Shown here one piece after another: positions 35,821-43,273 of a stretch of 64,000 nt of DNA (the first letter of the stretch is position 1; each line of letters begins with the position of its first letter). Source of the stretch: Candidatus Poribacteria bacterium (GTDB lineage Bacteria > Poribacteria > WGA-4E > WGA-3G); contig JAJDUH010000024.1 in NCBI GenBank assembly GCA_022826805.1, positions 124,001 to 188,000 of the forward strand. The letters run 5' to 3'. The translations under genes were made by a program, and so were the position numbers. The notes beneath the pieces are model-generated. The model worked only from the letters and a program-made list of their open reading frames with translations, did no database searches and was not told the origin of the DNA.

Positions 35821-35938
35821 AAAGACTCCGATTCTATGGTGAGAGATTTTATGGTGAATTTTACAATTACTTGGACACTATCAAGAAGTGCCCAACCGCC
35901 CTTTATCATTTCTTCAGTGTCAAAACCCCGTTCTTTAG

Positions 35939-35975
35939 AATCAACGGTATGAATGCCTTATGGCATTCCCCGGGG
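35939..35975. repeat. AATCAACGGTAT hairpin repeat, copy 2
   Basis: AATCAACGGTAT is followed by the hairpin GAATGCC-TTAT-GGCATTC and a C-run and G-run. The stem differs from copy 1 (GAAGCCC/GGGCTTC) by paired changes, so the structure is kept. Confidence 0.7.
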
Positions 35976-36012
35976 GATGTAGACACTGCCTATGTTTGTG
36001 TCAAAAAAACAC

Positions 36013-36041
36013 TTGACTTTTCCTAAAAAAAGTCGTATAAT
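36013..36041 (+). promoter_or_regulatory. Strong sigma70-type promoter
   Basis: TTGACT at 36013-36018 and TATAAT at 36036-36041 are 17 bp apart, an almost ideal match. Transcription would start near 36048 and run into the structured region that follows, in which no protein gene is seen on this strand. Confidence 0.8.
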
Positions 36042-36045
36042 ATTA

Positions 36046-36420
36046 GCAACTATCTGGACAACGCTCTCACCCTGCACATACCTTGTGCAGGAGTTGTCCG
36101 CCACTGTGAGAGGTGGTGAAAAATAGTTGATAGTGCCACCTATCTAAAAACATGTATCGGTAGCAGTTTACGGGTAAGTTTCGGAGCGGAGGTGAAAGTC
36201 CGCGCGTTCTATTGCTGCTACCTTCATTTCACTTTTTCTATCCATTTCGGATAGAGGTAGGCGGGGATAGCCAAGAGTTTTCACCTTGATATGCCCGAGG
36301 GATTTTTCACCGGCGGGGAATCGCCTACTGGTGGAGCGGACGTTAGACGGTTGACTCCAAGAGAACACCGCAGCTGCTATGAAGCCGAAGCCCCACGCTT
36401 TAGCGTGTGGGTGCTATCAC
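36046..36420 (+). ncRNA. Promoter-driven structured RNA with pseudoknot, ending in IS200/IS605-like right-end hairpin
   Basis: The predicted transcript starts with CAACTAT (36047), which pairs with ATAGTTG (36123-36129). Inside, GGACAAC pairs with GTTGTCC (36056-62 with 36093-99), and CTCTCAC pairs with GTGAGAG (36064-70 with 36105-11), so that the two helices form a pseudoknot around the hairpin CTGCACA/TGTGCAG. A second helix GGTAGCAG/CTGCTACC (36159-66 with 36215-22) closes a further domain, and GTAGGCG/CGCCTAC (36258-64 with 36322-28) a third. The 3' part, GAAGCCGAAGCCCCACGCTT followed by TAGCGTG and TATCAC, is like the right end of TnpB-encoding elements. No tnpB or other protein gene is next to it. 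It may be an orphan omega-like RNA or a different structured RNA. Confidence 0.55.
36381..36420 (+). mobile_element. IS200/IS605-like right-end hairpin (remnant)
   Basis: The sequence GAAGCCCCACGC-TTTA-GCGTGTGGG, then TATCAC, has the form of a TnpB/IS605-type right end: a GAAG lead, a GC-rich stem with a CTTTAG top and a TCAC-type tetranucleotide at the cleavage site. The transposase and tnpB reading frames are absent, so this is a relic or a derived element. Confidence 0.5.
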
Positions 36421-36421
36421 A

Positions 36422-36460
36422 AATCAACGGTATCTATGCCTGTGGGCATAAACCGGGGTA
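36422..36460. repeat. AATCAACGGTAT hairpin repeat, copy 3
   Basis: AATCAACGGTAT begins two bases after the IS605-like right end, in the place where a guide segment would begin in a TnpB-type RNA. The hairpin is TATGCC-TGTG-GGCATA. A further related piece (TATGAAGCCCGTGTGG) follows. Confidence 0.65.
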
Positions 36461-36551
36461 TGAAGCCCGTGTGGTATTCCCTGTATGGCATTTATTCTCC
36501 ACCCTTATCAGGGCTTGGGGAATGCCGAGTTATCGTAATGTCTACATATTT

Positions 36552-37322
36552 CTATTCAATAATTCCGTCTTGTGGGCTTGAGGCAGTGGCGTAAAGTTTC
36601 CGAGGGATACGTCCGGCTAAAAATGCAGCTCTACCGGCTTGAACCGCTTTTTTCATTGCTTCTGCCATCAGGACGGGACGATGTGCTTTCGCTACTGCTG
36701 TATTGAGCAAGACGCCGTCACATCCTAACTCCATCGCGATCGCTGCGTCTGATGCTGTCCCAACGCCGGCATCTACGATCAGTGGCACCTGCACAAGGTC
36801 GCGAATAATCTGGATATTATAGGGATTGCGGATCCCCATTCCTGAACCGATCGGTGCGCCTAATGGCATCACTGCTGCACAGCCGAGATCTTCTAATTTC
36901 TTACAGGTAATCGGATCGTCGTTACAATATGGCAACACCGTGAAACCGTCTTTAACGAGTGCTTCTGCTGCGTTGAGCAACTGTTCTACATCTGGGAATT
37001 GTGTCTCTTCATCACCGATAACTTCGAGTTTGATGAGCGATGTCTCAAGGGCTTCTCTGGCGAGGTTTGCTGTCAAAATCGCATCCTTTGCCGTGAAACA
37101 GCCTGCGGTATTCGGCAGAATCGTCATGCCGCGTTCACGCAGGAGTGCGAATAGATTCTCGCCGGATGTATCTGTAAATTTCACACGACGCATCGACACC
37201 GTCGCAATTTCAGCACCACTCGCGGTAATAGACTCCGTCATTATATGGAAATTCGGGTAACCCGCTGTTCCGATGAGTAGTCTTGATGTATATGTCTGGT
37301 CTGAGATTTTGAAGTCTTGCAT
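36552..37322 (-). CDS. thiG: Thiazole synthase
   Basis: 256 residues of a TIM-barrel enzyme that forms the thiazole phosphate part of thiamine from deoxyxylulose 5-phosphate, ThiS thiocarboxylate and dehydroglycine. Recognisable segments are [79 protein letters not shown] and [11 protein letters not shown]. The active-site Lys of ThiG corresponds to the one in [10 protein letters not shown]. It is the last gene of the thiamine operon, separated from thiS by a MntA-HepT pair. The Gly source is likely the ThiO protein encoded upstream. Confidence 0.95.
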   Translation of the reverse strand: MQDFKISDQTYTSRLLIGTAGYPNFHIMTESITASGAEIATVSMRRVKFTDTSGENLFALLRERGMTILPNTAGCFTAKDAILTANLAREALETSLIKLEVIGDEETQFPDVEQLLNAAEALVKDGFTVLPYCNDDPITCKKLEDLGCAAVMPLGAPIGSGMGIRNPYNIQIIRDLVQVPLIVDAGVGTASDAAIAMELGCDGVLLNTAVAKAHRPVLMAEAMKKAVQAGRAAFLAGRIPRKLYATASSPQDGIIE

Positions 37323-37346
37323 TTTTTGTTTTTTTCAGTGCTAAGC

Positions 37347-37652
37347 CTATTTTTTGTAGAGTGCTACGCCTATCTGCTCAATTTGTTCAACCATTTCAGG
37401 GTTACGGATATTCTTGAAGATACATAGATCAATAGTATACGGAAGCAATTGATCGTCCAAGTCGTTTGCAATCCGGGATACGAGTATGTGTGTTAGCTCG
37501 CTACTGCCACGGAGCGTTAAGTCAATGTCAGAACCGTTTTTGTAATCGCCTCTGGCACGGGAACCGTATAGTACTACCTCTTCTAACTGTGGATACCGCC
37601 CAAAAACATCGCGGATTTTTTCGAGCGTCTGGACAGACAAACCGTATTGCAT
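37347..37652 (-). CDS. mntA: MntA-type nucleotidyltransferase antitoxin
   Basis: 101 residues with the minimal nucleotidyltransferase motif GSRARGDYKNGSDID, exactly GSx10DxD, at about residues 30-44. In MntA-HepT modules this enzyme adds AMP to a Tyr of the HEPN toxin and so neutralises it. It lies 2 bp after the hepT gene and 24 bp before thiG. Position inside the thiamine operon suggests that it is co-transcribed with the thi genes. The alternative reading as an unrelated nucleotidyltransferase is less likely given the adjacent HEPN partner. Confidence 0.88.
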   Translation of the reverse strand: MQYGLSVQTLEKIRDVFGRYPQLEEVVLYGSRARGDYKNGSDIDLTLRGSSELTHILVSRIANDLDDQLLPYTIDLCIFKNIRNPEMVEQIEQIGVALYKK

Positions 37653-37654
37653 TT

Positions 37655-38080
37655 TTAAGAGTTCCCTTCCTTTTTCAATTGCTGTAGTCGGACGAGCAAT
37701 CTCTCAAATTCAGTGAAGTAGGCAGTACGGATAACTATGACAACTTGGGCTGCGGTTTCTTCATCATAAGTATGTGAGGTTAGATTGCGTTTGTCAACCA
37801 TATCCATCCAGACTTCGCCGTTTTCAATTAGGTTGTTCCTAAAAGCTTCTCGGGTTGTGTCCCGTGAACCATACAGATTCAGCACGCCTTGTGTTTCAAG
37901 GAAGTTCTTCAAAGTCTTCCAAGCGAGTTCGTGCGTATATTCAAAACCTTGTATCAGTCCTTGTGCTTCTAAGTCTGAAAGTTCCCTTTGCTCCGCAAGT
38001 TTGACAGCTGCATTTAATCGACTAAAAGCCCTTTCAAAGCTATTTGCGCGTTGAATCCAGCGAACTTCTTGGCTTTTCAT
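37655..38080 (-). CDS. hepT: HepT-type HEPN ribonuclease toxin
   Basis: 141 residues, mostly helical, of the HEPN family that pairs with minimal nucleotidyltransferases (the HI0074 group). Start taken at the ATG at 38078-38080; the longer frame begins with GTG. The sequence DKRNLTSHTYDEE contains RxxxxHxY (R-NLTS-H-T-Y), the motif of HepT toxins in which R and H are needed for RNase activity and the Tyr is the residue that MntA AMPylates. Another conserved patch is GFEYTHELAWKTLKNFLE. The mntA stop-start spacing of 2 bp supports a toxin-antitoxin pair. Confidence 0.85.
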   Translation of the reverse strand: MKSQEVRWIQRANSFERAFSRLNAAVKLAEQRELSDLEAQGLIQGFEYTHELAWKTLKNFLETQGVLNLYGSRDTTREAFRNNLIENGEVWMDMVDKRNLTSHTYDEETAAQVVIVIRTAYFTEFERLLVRLQQLKKEGNS

Positions 38081-38194
38081 AATATTCTGCTTATAGTTTA
38101 TCACTGTGCATTTTCAATTAGTATAGCATTGTCAAAGTCTGTTTATCAAGAGTTTTTGGTGCCGACTCTCCTGTCGGTTTGCTGTATAGTTATA

Positions 38195-38401
38195 CTATCC
38201 CCCTTGGACGGCGCGGATAATTTCTACTTCACTGTTCTCGCAAAGTTCTGTTGCTTGCCACGCCGTTTTCGGGATGACTTCTCGGTTCACAGCTACAGCG
38301 ATGCCTGCCTGCGTGGGGTTCAGTTCTAAAGCGATGAGCAGGTCATAGATATTTAGGTTCGGACGAACCGTTTTTTCTTCGCCATTAACGTGTATCTTCA
38401 T
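38195..38401 (-). CDS. thiS: Sulfur carrier protein ThiS
   Basis: 68 residues with a ubiquitin-like fold and the diagnostic C-terminal GlyGly (IIRAVQGG), which is adenylated and converted to a thiocarboxylate to donate sulfur to the thiazole ring made by ThiG. The N-terminus MKIHVNGEEKTV is typical. It lies 34 bp after thiO, with a small hairpin (38420-38436) in the gap. The adenylating partner ThiF is not in the window. Confidence 0.93.
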   Translation of the reverse strand: MKIHVNGEEKTVRPNLNIYDLLIALELNPTQAGIAVAVNREVIPKTAWQATELCENSEVEIIRAVQGG

Positions 38402-38419
38402 TTTTTTTAATGTGGTTAC

Positions 38420-38436
38420 GGCACACGACGTGTGCC
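38420..38436. repeat. Hairpin GGCACAC-GAC-GTGTGCC
   Basis: Perfect 7-bp stem between thiO and thiS; followed by TATTGCC. A similar GGCACG...CGTGCCTATTG hairpin occurs near 52748 before another gene. Confidence 0.55.
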
Positions 38437-39575
38437 TATTGCCTTAAAAACCGGTCTAACTGAAACGGAGCGATTGTCTCTGAAGTTTCACCGGTCAGAA
38501 TCAGCTTGGCGATCTCATAAGCCGTAATTGGCGTGAGCAGGATGCCGTTACGATAGTGCCCTGTTGCGTATATCAGATTCTCAACGGGTGTTTTGCCGAG
38601 TATGGGAGCGTTGTCTCTGCTGCCGGGACGTAAACCTGCCCATGTTTCGAGGATCGGCAGTTCATAAACACTCGGCACCGCTTCCCATGCGCCGCGCAGG
38701 AGTTCAAACACACCACCAGCAGTCAAACGTGTATCGAATCCCATCTCTTCACTCGTTGCTCCGACGATGAGCCTGCCATCGGTTCTCGGTACCAGATATA
38801 CCGAGGTTGAATATCTTGCCCTGACAGTGCGGATGACGTTTTTGACCGTAATACCGGCTTCCATTTGCAGTGCCAACATCTGTCCTTTTACAGGACGCAC
38901 CGGGGGGATGATGGTGTCTGGTAACCCTTCGATCTGTGCAGACCAGCATCCTGCTGCAAGAATGAGCGCGTCTGCTGTTTGAAAACCGTCTTGTGTTTGA
39001 ACACCAGTTGCGGTTCCGTTTTCTATGACAATTTTTTCAATAGTGCTGTTCTCATGCAACACGCCACCGTACACTTGATAGGCACGCTGGAGTGCCCTTA
39101 CCATCAGCCGGTTATCGACTTGATAATCGGTCGCGCAGCGGATGGCTGCAGTCACGCGTGGCGAGAGCACAGACTCAATTTCACGCGCCTCTCGTCCGGT
39201 CAACCACTCGACGTTCAGCCCTAAATCTTGTTGTGCCGTGTAAAGATGCCGAAGTTGATGTGTATCGTCGGGTTCTAACCCAACAATGAGGGTGCCTTCC
39301 ACCCGATAGCCGATGGACAGCCCTCCGTCTGCTTCTAATTCACCAACCCATTGTGGATAACGTGCTAAGCTTTGACTACCCAACTTAAGCAGTTCCGGTT
39401 CTTCGCTATGTGCTTCGGCGAGTGGTGCGAGCATACCGGCAGCTGCCCAGGAGGCTGCCCGTCCGGCTTGCGATCTCTCATAAATGGTGACGGTGGTACC
39501 CGCTTTCGCAAGTTGCCACCCAATACCGAGTCCAATCACGCCGCCACCGATGATAATAATCTTCTTATTTGCCAT
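38436..39575 (-). CDS. thiO: Glycine oxidase ThiO
   Basis: 379 residues of a FAD-dependent amine oxidase of the DAO family. The N-terminal dinucleotide motif reads KKIIIIGGGVIGLGIGWQLA, followed by YERSQAGRAASWAAAGMLAP, which marks glycine oxidase. The C-terminal half has WAGLRPGSRDNAPILG and YATGHYRNGILLTPITA. It oxidises glycine to the imine used by ThiG. It lies directly upstream of thiS in the riboswitch-led operon. There is no thiH, in agreement with an oxygen-dependent pathway. Confidence 0.95.
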   Translation of the reverse strand: MANKKIIIIGGGVIGLGIGWQLAKAGTTVTIYERSQAGRAASWAAAGMLAPLAEAHSEEPELLKLGSQSLARYPQWVGELEADGGLSIGYRVEGTLIVGLEPDDTHQLRHLYTAQQDLGLNVEWLTGREAREIESVLSPRVTAAIRCATDYQVDNRLMVRALQRAYQVYGGVLHENSTIEKIVIENGTATGVQTQDGFQTADALILAAGCWSAQIEGLPDTIIPPVRPVKGQMLALQMEAGITVKNVIRTVRARYSTSVYLVPRTDGRLIVGATSEEMGFDTRLTAGGVFELLRGAWEAVPSVYELPILETWAGLRPGSRDNAPILGKTPVENLIYATGHYRNGILLTPITAYEIAKLILTGETSETIAPFQLDRFLRQ

Positions 39576-39767
39576 TTTTTAACTATGGCGGTTTTCGCTC
39601 GGTTTTTTTCGTTGTCAAAAACCGGTTATCGCCTAGCCTTGCGCGTATCTGGAACCTATTATATTCTTCTTTGGTTAGGATCTCTCGCCAACAGGAGACG
39701 CGTCTGCATACAGATTAATAGCGTAAAAACTTGATTTTCATCAACTCCGCCGATGTGAAGTAAGCGA

Positions 39768-40754
39768 TTATTCTTTTAAAACATTGATGAAGCAATCTGT
39801 TGCTTCGACTGTTTTGGAGATTAACCCTTTTTCGTAGGCGAATTTTGCGAATGCGTTCCACTTTTCTGCGGATTGTACCTGCGTTGTCGCGAATACATCT
39901 AATGTATCCCGAAACGCAAGTTCTTCTAAATCTTTACGGGCATCAGGATTCGCCTTGAAGAACAATTTCAGAGTTTCATCAGGATTTTCTTTCGTGAATT
40001 GAATTGCCTCCTGAATCGCTGTCATCAGTTTTTTAGCAGTTTCTGGATGTTTTTCCAAATAAGCGTCGTTGGAGACAACCACTAACTCGTAATAGTCGGG
40101 AATGCCGTGCTTCTCAAGGGCGAAATAATCGGCTTCTGCCCCTTCAAGTTTCAACTCATTAATCTCGTAGTTCCGAAATGGACCGATCACTGCGTCTATT
40201 TGTCCACTTAGAAGAGAAGCTGAAATATTCGTACTCACGTTTATCAATTCGTAGTCATCTTCTGATAGTCCAGCATTCGCTGCGATCGCATTAAACAGAA
40301 GTACGTCCAGAGGTGCGACCGTGTATCCAATTTTCTTCCCTTTGAAATCCGCTGGTGTCTTAATGCCTGTCTTTTTCAGAAAACTAATCGTGTTGAGCGG
40401 GTGTTCTACGAGTAAGCCGATCGATTTAACCGGTAGAACTTCTTCACTTGCCCGTGCAATTGTGACGCTCTGTTGGTAACTCACAGCGAACGGATATTTT
40501 TCAGCCGCCACGAGTTTGAGTGGAGCGTCCGGGTCACCCCCCCAAAGGAGTTCGACTTCCAACCCGTGTTTGGCAAACACCTTGTTTTCTTGTGCGACGT
40601 AAAGGGGCGCGTGATCTACGTTGGGGAACCAGTCGAGAAGCAGTGTGACCTTCTCCATTTCGGTTTTCTGGTGACTGTCTGCATGACTGTTAATTTGTCC
40701 CATTAAAAGTATACCACAACCGATGAGAAACATTAAGCAAATTGCTGTTTTCAT
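39768..40754 (-). CDS. thiY: Thiamine precursor ABC transporter substrate-binding protein (NMT1/ThiY-like)
   Basis: Start taken at the ATG at 40752-40754, with GAGG upstream; the longer frame to 40799 overlaps the permease gene. The 328-residue product has a signal peptide (ICLMFLIGCGILLMG) and the NMT1/THI5-like binding fold: VTLLLDWFPNVDHAPLYVAQ, AKHGLEVELLWGGD, NTISFLKKTGIKTPADFKGK and GYTVAPLDVLLF. Members bind pyrimidine precursors of thiamine such as formylaminopyrimidine. It follows the permease gene, and no ATPase (ThiZ) is visible nearby. Confidence 0.9.
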   Translation of the reverse strand: MKTAICLMFLIGCGILLMGQINSHADSHQKTEMEKVTLLLDWFPNVDHAPLYVAQENKVFAKHGLEVELLWGGDPDAPLKLVAAEKYPFAVSYQQSVTIARASEEVLPVKSIGLLVEHPLNTISFLKKTGIKTPADFKGKKIGYTVAPLDVLLFNAIAANAGLSEDDYELINVSTNISASLLSGQIDAVIGPFRNYEINELKLEGAEADYFALEKHGIPDYYELVVVSNDAYLEKHPETAKKLMTAIQEAIQFTKENPDETLKLFFKANPDARKDLEELAFRDTLDVFATTQVQSAEKWNAFAKFAYEKGLISKTVEATDCFINVLKE

Positions 40755-40788
40755 GAGGATTTCCTCTCTTATTAATTGTTCGATGCAT

Positions 40789-41556
40789 TTACCGAACATC
40801 TGACTTGTTGTATTGGTGCTGCCGCCACGGCATTGCGTACCGCTCCAACAGCGTCATCAATCCGAAAAGACTTAATCCTAAGAGTGTTAGGCAGAAAATA
40901 GCGGCGAATACAAGTGAAATTTGGAGTTGTCCGTTGGCATACAGCATGAGATATCCGAGTCCTGCCTTCGCTCCGACCCATTCGCCGATAACGGCACCGA
41001 TTGTGGAAATAGATATGCCTATCTTCGCGCCTGAGAAAATGAAAGGCAGTGCCGAAGGGATGCGTACTTTCCAGAGTATCTGCCACCGGGTTGCTCGCAA
41101 AATCCGAAACAGGTTTACTGTATCTGGATCAGTGGACTTCAAGCCGTCTAAAGTATTTAGCACAATCGCGAAAAACACAATCAGTGCCGCCATAACGACT
41201 TTTGAGGCGATCCCGAAGCCAAACCACAGCACCAACAGCGGCGCGATCGCAAATACTGGAACCGTTTGTGAACCGATAACATACGGATAGAAGGCTTTCT
41301 CCAGCATAGGGAACTCGAACATCAATATGGCTAACGGGATGCCGATGCTGGTTGCAAGGGCAAATCCGAGAAGCATCTCTTGTAGTGTCACGAGTGTATG
41401 TTTCTGTAATTGTGCATGTTCCACAAATAGCGTTGCCACAATTTTCGAGGGTGGCGGTAGAATGTAGCGAGGGATATCGAATAGATGCACAGCAGCTTCC
41501 CATATTCCTAACACTACGAGCAAGATAGCCACAGGCACCAAGAATTTGCTAAACAT
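40789..41556 (-). CDS. thiX: Thiamine precursor ABC transporter permease (ThiX-like)
   Basis: 255 residues with about six transmembrane helices. The BPD_transp_1 loop reads IPSALPFIFSGAKIGIS after the helix FAIVLNTLDGL, as in the SsuC/TauC/ThiX group. It would form the membrane channel for the ThiY-like binding protein encoded next. It is the first gene after the TPP riboswitch, 184 bp away, with a dispersed repeat in between. The ATPase partner is not in the operon and may be encoded elsewhere. Confidence 0.9.
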   Translation of the reverse strand: MFSKFLVPVAILLVVLGIWEAAVHLFDIPRYILPPPSKIVATLFVEHAQLQKHTLVTLQEMLLGFALATSIGIPLAILMFEFPMLEKAFYPYVIGSQTVPVFAIAPLLVLWFGFGIASKVVMAALIVFFAIVLNTLDGLKSTDPDTVNLFRILRATRWQILWKVRIPSALPFIFSGAKIGISISTIGAVIGEWVGAKAGLGYLMLYANGQLQISLVFAAIFCLTLLGLSLFGLMTLLERYAMPWRQHQYNKSDVR

Positions 41557-41656
41557 CCGTGTCTGCTCCTTAACGCGAAAAAACCGTCTTCCGTTTTCGG
41601 TATAGGGAACATGCCCGTCTGCAGCCTTGGCAGTGCCAAAAGGAAGCGGCTTTGAT

Positions 41657-41733
41657 GGTTATCAGTTCTCGGTTCTCAGTTAGGAGGTGTCTGATGTATA
41701 TCAAAACCTCTTGTAACTGACGACTGACAACTG
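41657..41733. repeat. Short palindromic element between riboswitch and thiX
   Basis: Left arm GGTTATCAGTTCTCGGTTCTCAGTTAGGAGGT and right arm ACCTCTTGTAACTGACGACTGACAACTG are inverted copies. It lies in the riboswitch-controlled leader, so it might act as the expression hairpin. Confidence 0.65.
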
Positions 41734-41740
41734 CGTTTGC

Positions 41741-41819
41741 ATATTTCCCTACGCTGGTATGATCCAGATCAGGTTCAAAGGGTGTTTTCTCAGCTCTTAA
41801 GCAAGTAAGAGCACCCCAT
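41741..41819 (-). promoter_or_regulatory. TPP (THI-box) riboswitch
   Basis: On the minus strand the order is GGGGTGCTC..., CTGAGA, ACACCCTTTGAACCTGATCT, GGATCATACCAGCGTAGGGA. These are the conserved TPP-aptamer blocks (CUGAGA; ACCCUUUGAACCUGAUCUGG; AUACCAGCGUAGGGAA). It precedes thiX-thiY-thiO-thiS-...-thiG on the same strand, so thiamine pyrophosphate is expected to lower their expression. Confidence 0.96.
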
Positions 41820-41887
41820 AATGTCACTGAACAATTATAGCATATTCTCCGTTTTAAAGCAATTTCTGAAAAAATAAGCGTTTTTCT

Positions 41888-42949
41888 TTAGTCCATTGGC
41901 ATTGCGTGTGCGGGAATTTCGACACCTTGTTCACTCCAGAATTTGTATGCCCCGCGGTGAAGCGGAATAACAAATGCCTTTGGTCCATTTCCTATCGTCA
42001 TATCTGCAGCGGCTTGGTTCGTTTGGAGCATCGACTGATGTCCTTCTGGTGAGTAGACGTGCTTTAGGAGTTTGTAAATTGTTTCTTCGTTCACTGCTTT
42101 GTTTGAGATGAGGACTGTTGGCATCACGATGGTCTTCACTGGTTTAACCTTACCTTCGTAGGCGCCTTCTGGTAGAGATCCGGGAAGATAGAACGGGTAC
42201 TTTTCGTAGAAGCCGTATTTTTTCGCAGGTGTGTCGAGATCTATCATCCGGATAGATTTGATGGTAGTTAGTTGGATAACAGCGCTGTTTGGGACGCTGA
42301 CAAGCCACTGGAAGGCATCCACTTGTCCGTCTTGAAGTGCTTCGGCAGCAGCGGTGCCACCTTTGTAAATCGGCGTAAACTCTCCCCAAATACCTGCTAA
42401 TTTCGACAAACGTTCTAACGTCTGAGCGGTACCGGATCCACTCGCTCCAGAAGCGATTTTTTTACCAACAATGTCCTCAAACTGATGAACGTCACTGTTT
42501 GCGAGCGTTGAAAATTGGTCGTAAGCAATAAAGAGCAATGTCACCATACGGATATTGGTTTTTGGTCCTTCTTCTGCGAAGATTTCCTGTCCATGGTAGC
42601 CGAGGTAGCTTTCAGAGGCAAAGACGACACCAAGCCCTTCTGTATCTTCGTTCACACGTCGCGTGTTTTCGATTGAACCCGCTGAGGCTTCAATAGATAT
42701 TTTTATATGGGACTCTTGGTGTGTCAAAACGTGGCTAATGCCGCCTGCAAATTGTGAAAAACTACCGCCTATTACGCCGCCCATAATTGAGAGCCATTCC
42801 TTCTCTTGACGGGAGGAATCATCACCGGTCGAGACTTTTTCACTTGATTGCTTGTCACTACACCCATAAAAGGCAACTAACACAGCCAATGCAACGAATA
42901 TGGATATATGTAGTAAGTTGCGATGTGAAAATCTGTCTTTTGTAAACAT
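41888..42949 (-). CDS. TAXI family TRAP transporter solute-binding lipoprotein
   Basis: 353 residues. A lipobox (VAFYGC) near residue 29 suggests a membrane-anchored lipoprotein. The rest matches the TAXI (TRAP-associated extracytoplasmic immunogenic) family: the GGVIGGSFSQFAGGISHVL opening, EASAGSIENTRRVNE, KIASGASGSGTAQTLERL and YKGGTAAAEALQDGQVDAF. Such proteins bind C4-dicarboxylates, glutamate or similar compounds and hand them to a fused DctQM membrane component, which is not in the window. AAGGAAA precedes the ATG. Confidence 0.92.
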   Translation of the reverse strand: MFTKDRFSHRNLLHISIFVALAVLVAFYGCSDKQSSEKVSTGDDSSRQEKEWLSIMGGVIGGSFSQFAGGISHVLTHQESHIKISIEASAGSIENTRRVNEDTEGLGVVFASESYLGYHGQEIFAEEGPKTNIRMVTLLFIAYDQFSTLANSDVHQFEDIVGKKIASGASGSGTAQTLERLSKLAGIWGEFTPIYKGGTAAAEALQDGQVDAFQWLVSVPNSAVIQLTTIKSIRMIDLDTPAKKYGFYEKYPFYLPGSLPEGAYEGKVKPVKTIVMPTVLISNKAVNEETIYKLLKHVYSPEGHQSMLQTNQAAADMTIGNGPKAFVIPLHRGAYKFWSEQGVEIPAHAMPMD

Positions 42950-42978
42950 AGGATTTCCTTTTGCGTTTGTATATTAAA

Positions 42979-43110
42979 TAGTTGTCAGTCGTCTGCTGCG
43001 CAGGTTTTCAGTTATCAGTTAAGATATCGTCATGTAACAATCAAGCCGAGGGTAGATTGTGACAAAGGAGGCTCTGAACCCACAACCCATAACCGATAAC
43101 TGATGACTAT
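42979..43110. repeat. Dispersed palindromic element
   Basis: Left arm TAGTTGTCAGTCGTC...CAGTTATCAGTTAAG and right arm CCCATAACCGATAACTGATGACTA. The interior includes TGTAACAATC and GATTGTGACA, an imperfect inner stem. It lies in the divergent region upstream of the TAXI and CsgG-like genes. Confidence 0.65.
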
Positions 43111-43205
43111 AAGAATACCAGATATTTAATGTAAAGCAAAGACAAATTTTGCCGCGTGTGGGCAAAAGGTTTGGGTGGGTGTGTTCCTCCAAGGCTTAAA
43201 TTTTC

Positions 43206-43234
43206 TTGATAAATGTCTACGGAACTGTTACACT
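43206..43234 (+). promoter_or_regulatory. Sigma70-like promoter of the CsgG-like gene
   Basis: TTGATA at 43206-43211 and TACACT at 43229-43234, 17 bp apart, 40 bp before the preferred start codon. Because the promoter lies inside the longer reading frame, it supports the later start. Confidence 0.6.
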
Positions 43235-43273
43235 TTAAAGTCAAGAGACAAACAAAGGAGGCTACAAAAAACA

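Larger units (their letters stand above)
41557..41887. other. Leader region of the thiamine operon with repeat and riboswitch
   Basis: From the thiX start outward it holds about 100 bp without recognisable elements, a copy of the palindromic repeat (41657-41733), the TPP riboswitch (41741-41819) and about 65 AT-rich bp up to the TAXI gene, where the operon promoter is expected. Confidence 0.6.

Noticed and set aside
36056..36111. HDV-like ribozyme
   Set aside because: P1, P2 and a P3-like hairpin can be drawn, but there is no room for P4 or for the catalytic C between P1' and P2'.
36046..36420. RNase P RNA, FMN or cobalamin riboswitch
   Set aside because: Fragments like GGTGAAAGTCC and ACCGGCGGGG recall these RNAs, but the other conserved blocks are absent or in the wrong order, and no riboflavin or cobalamin gene follows on that strand.
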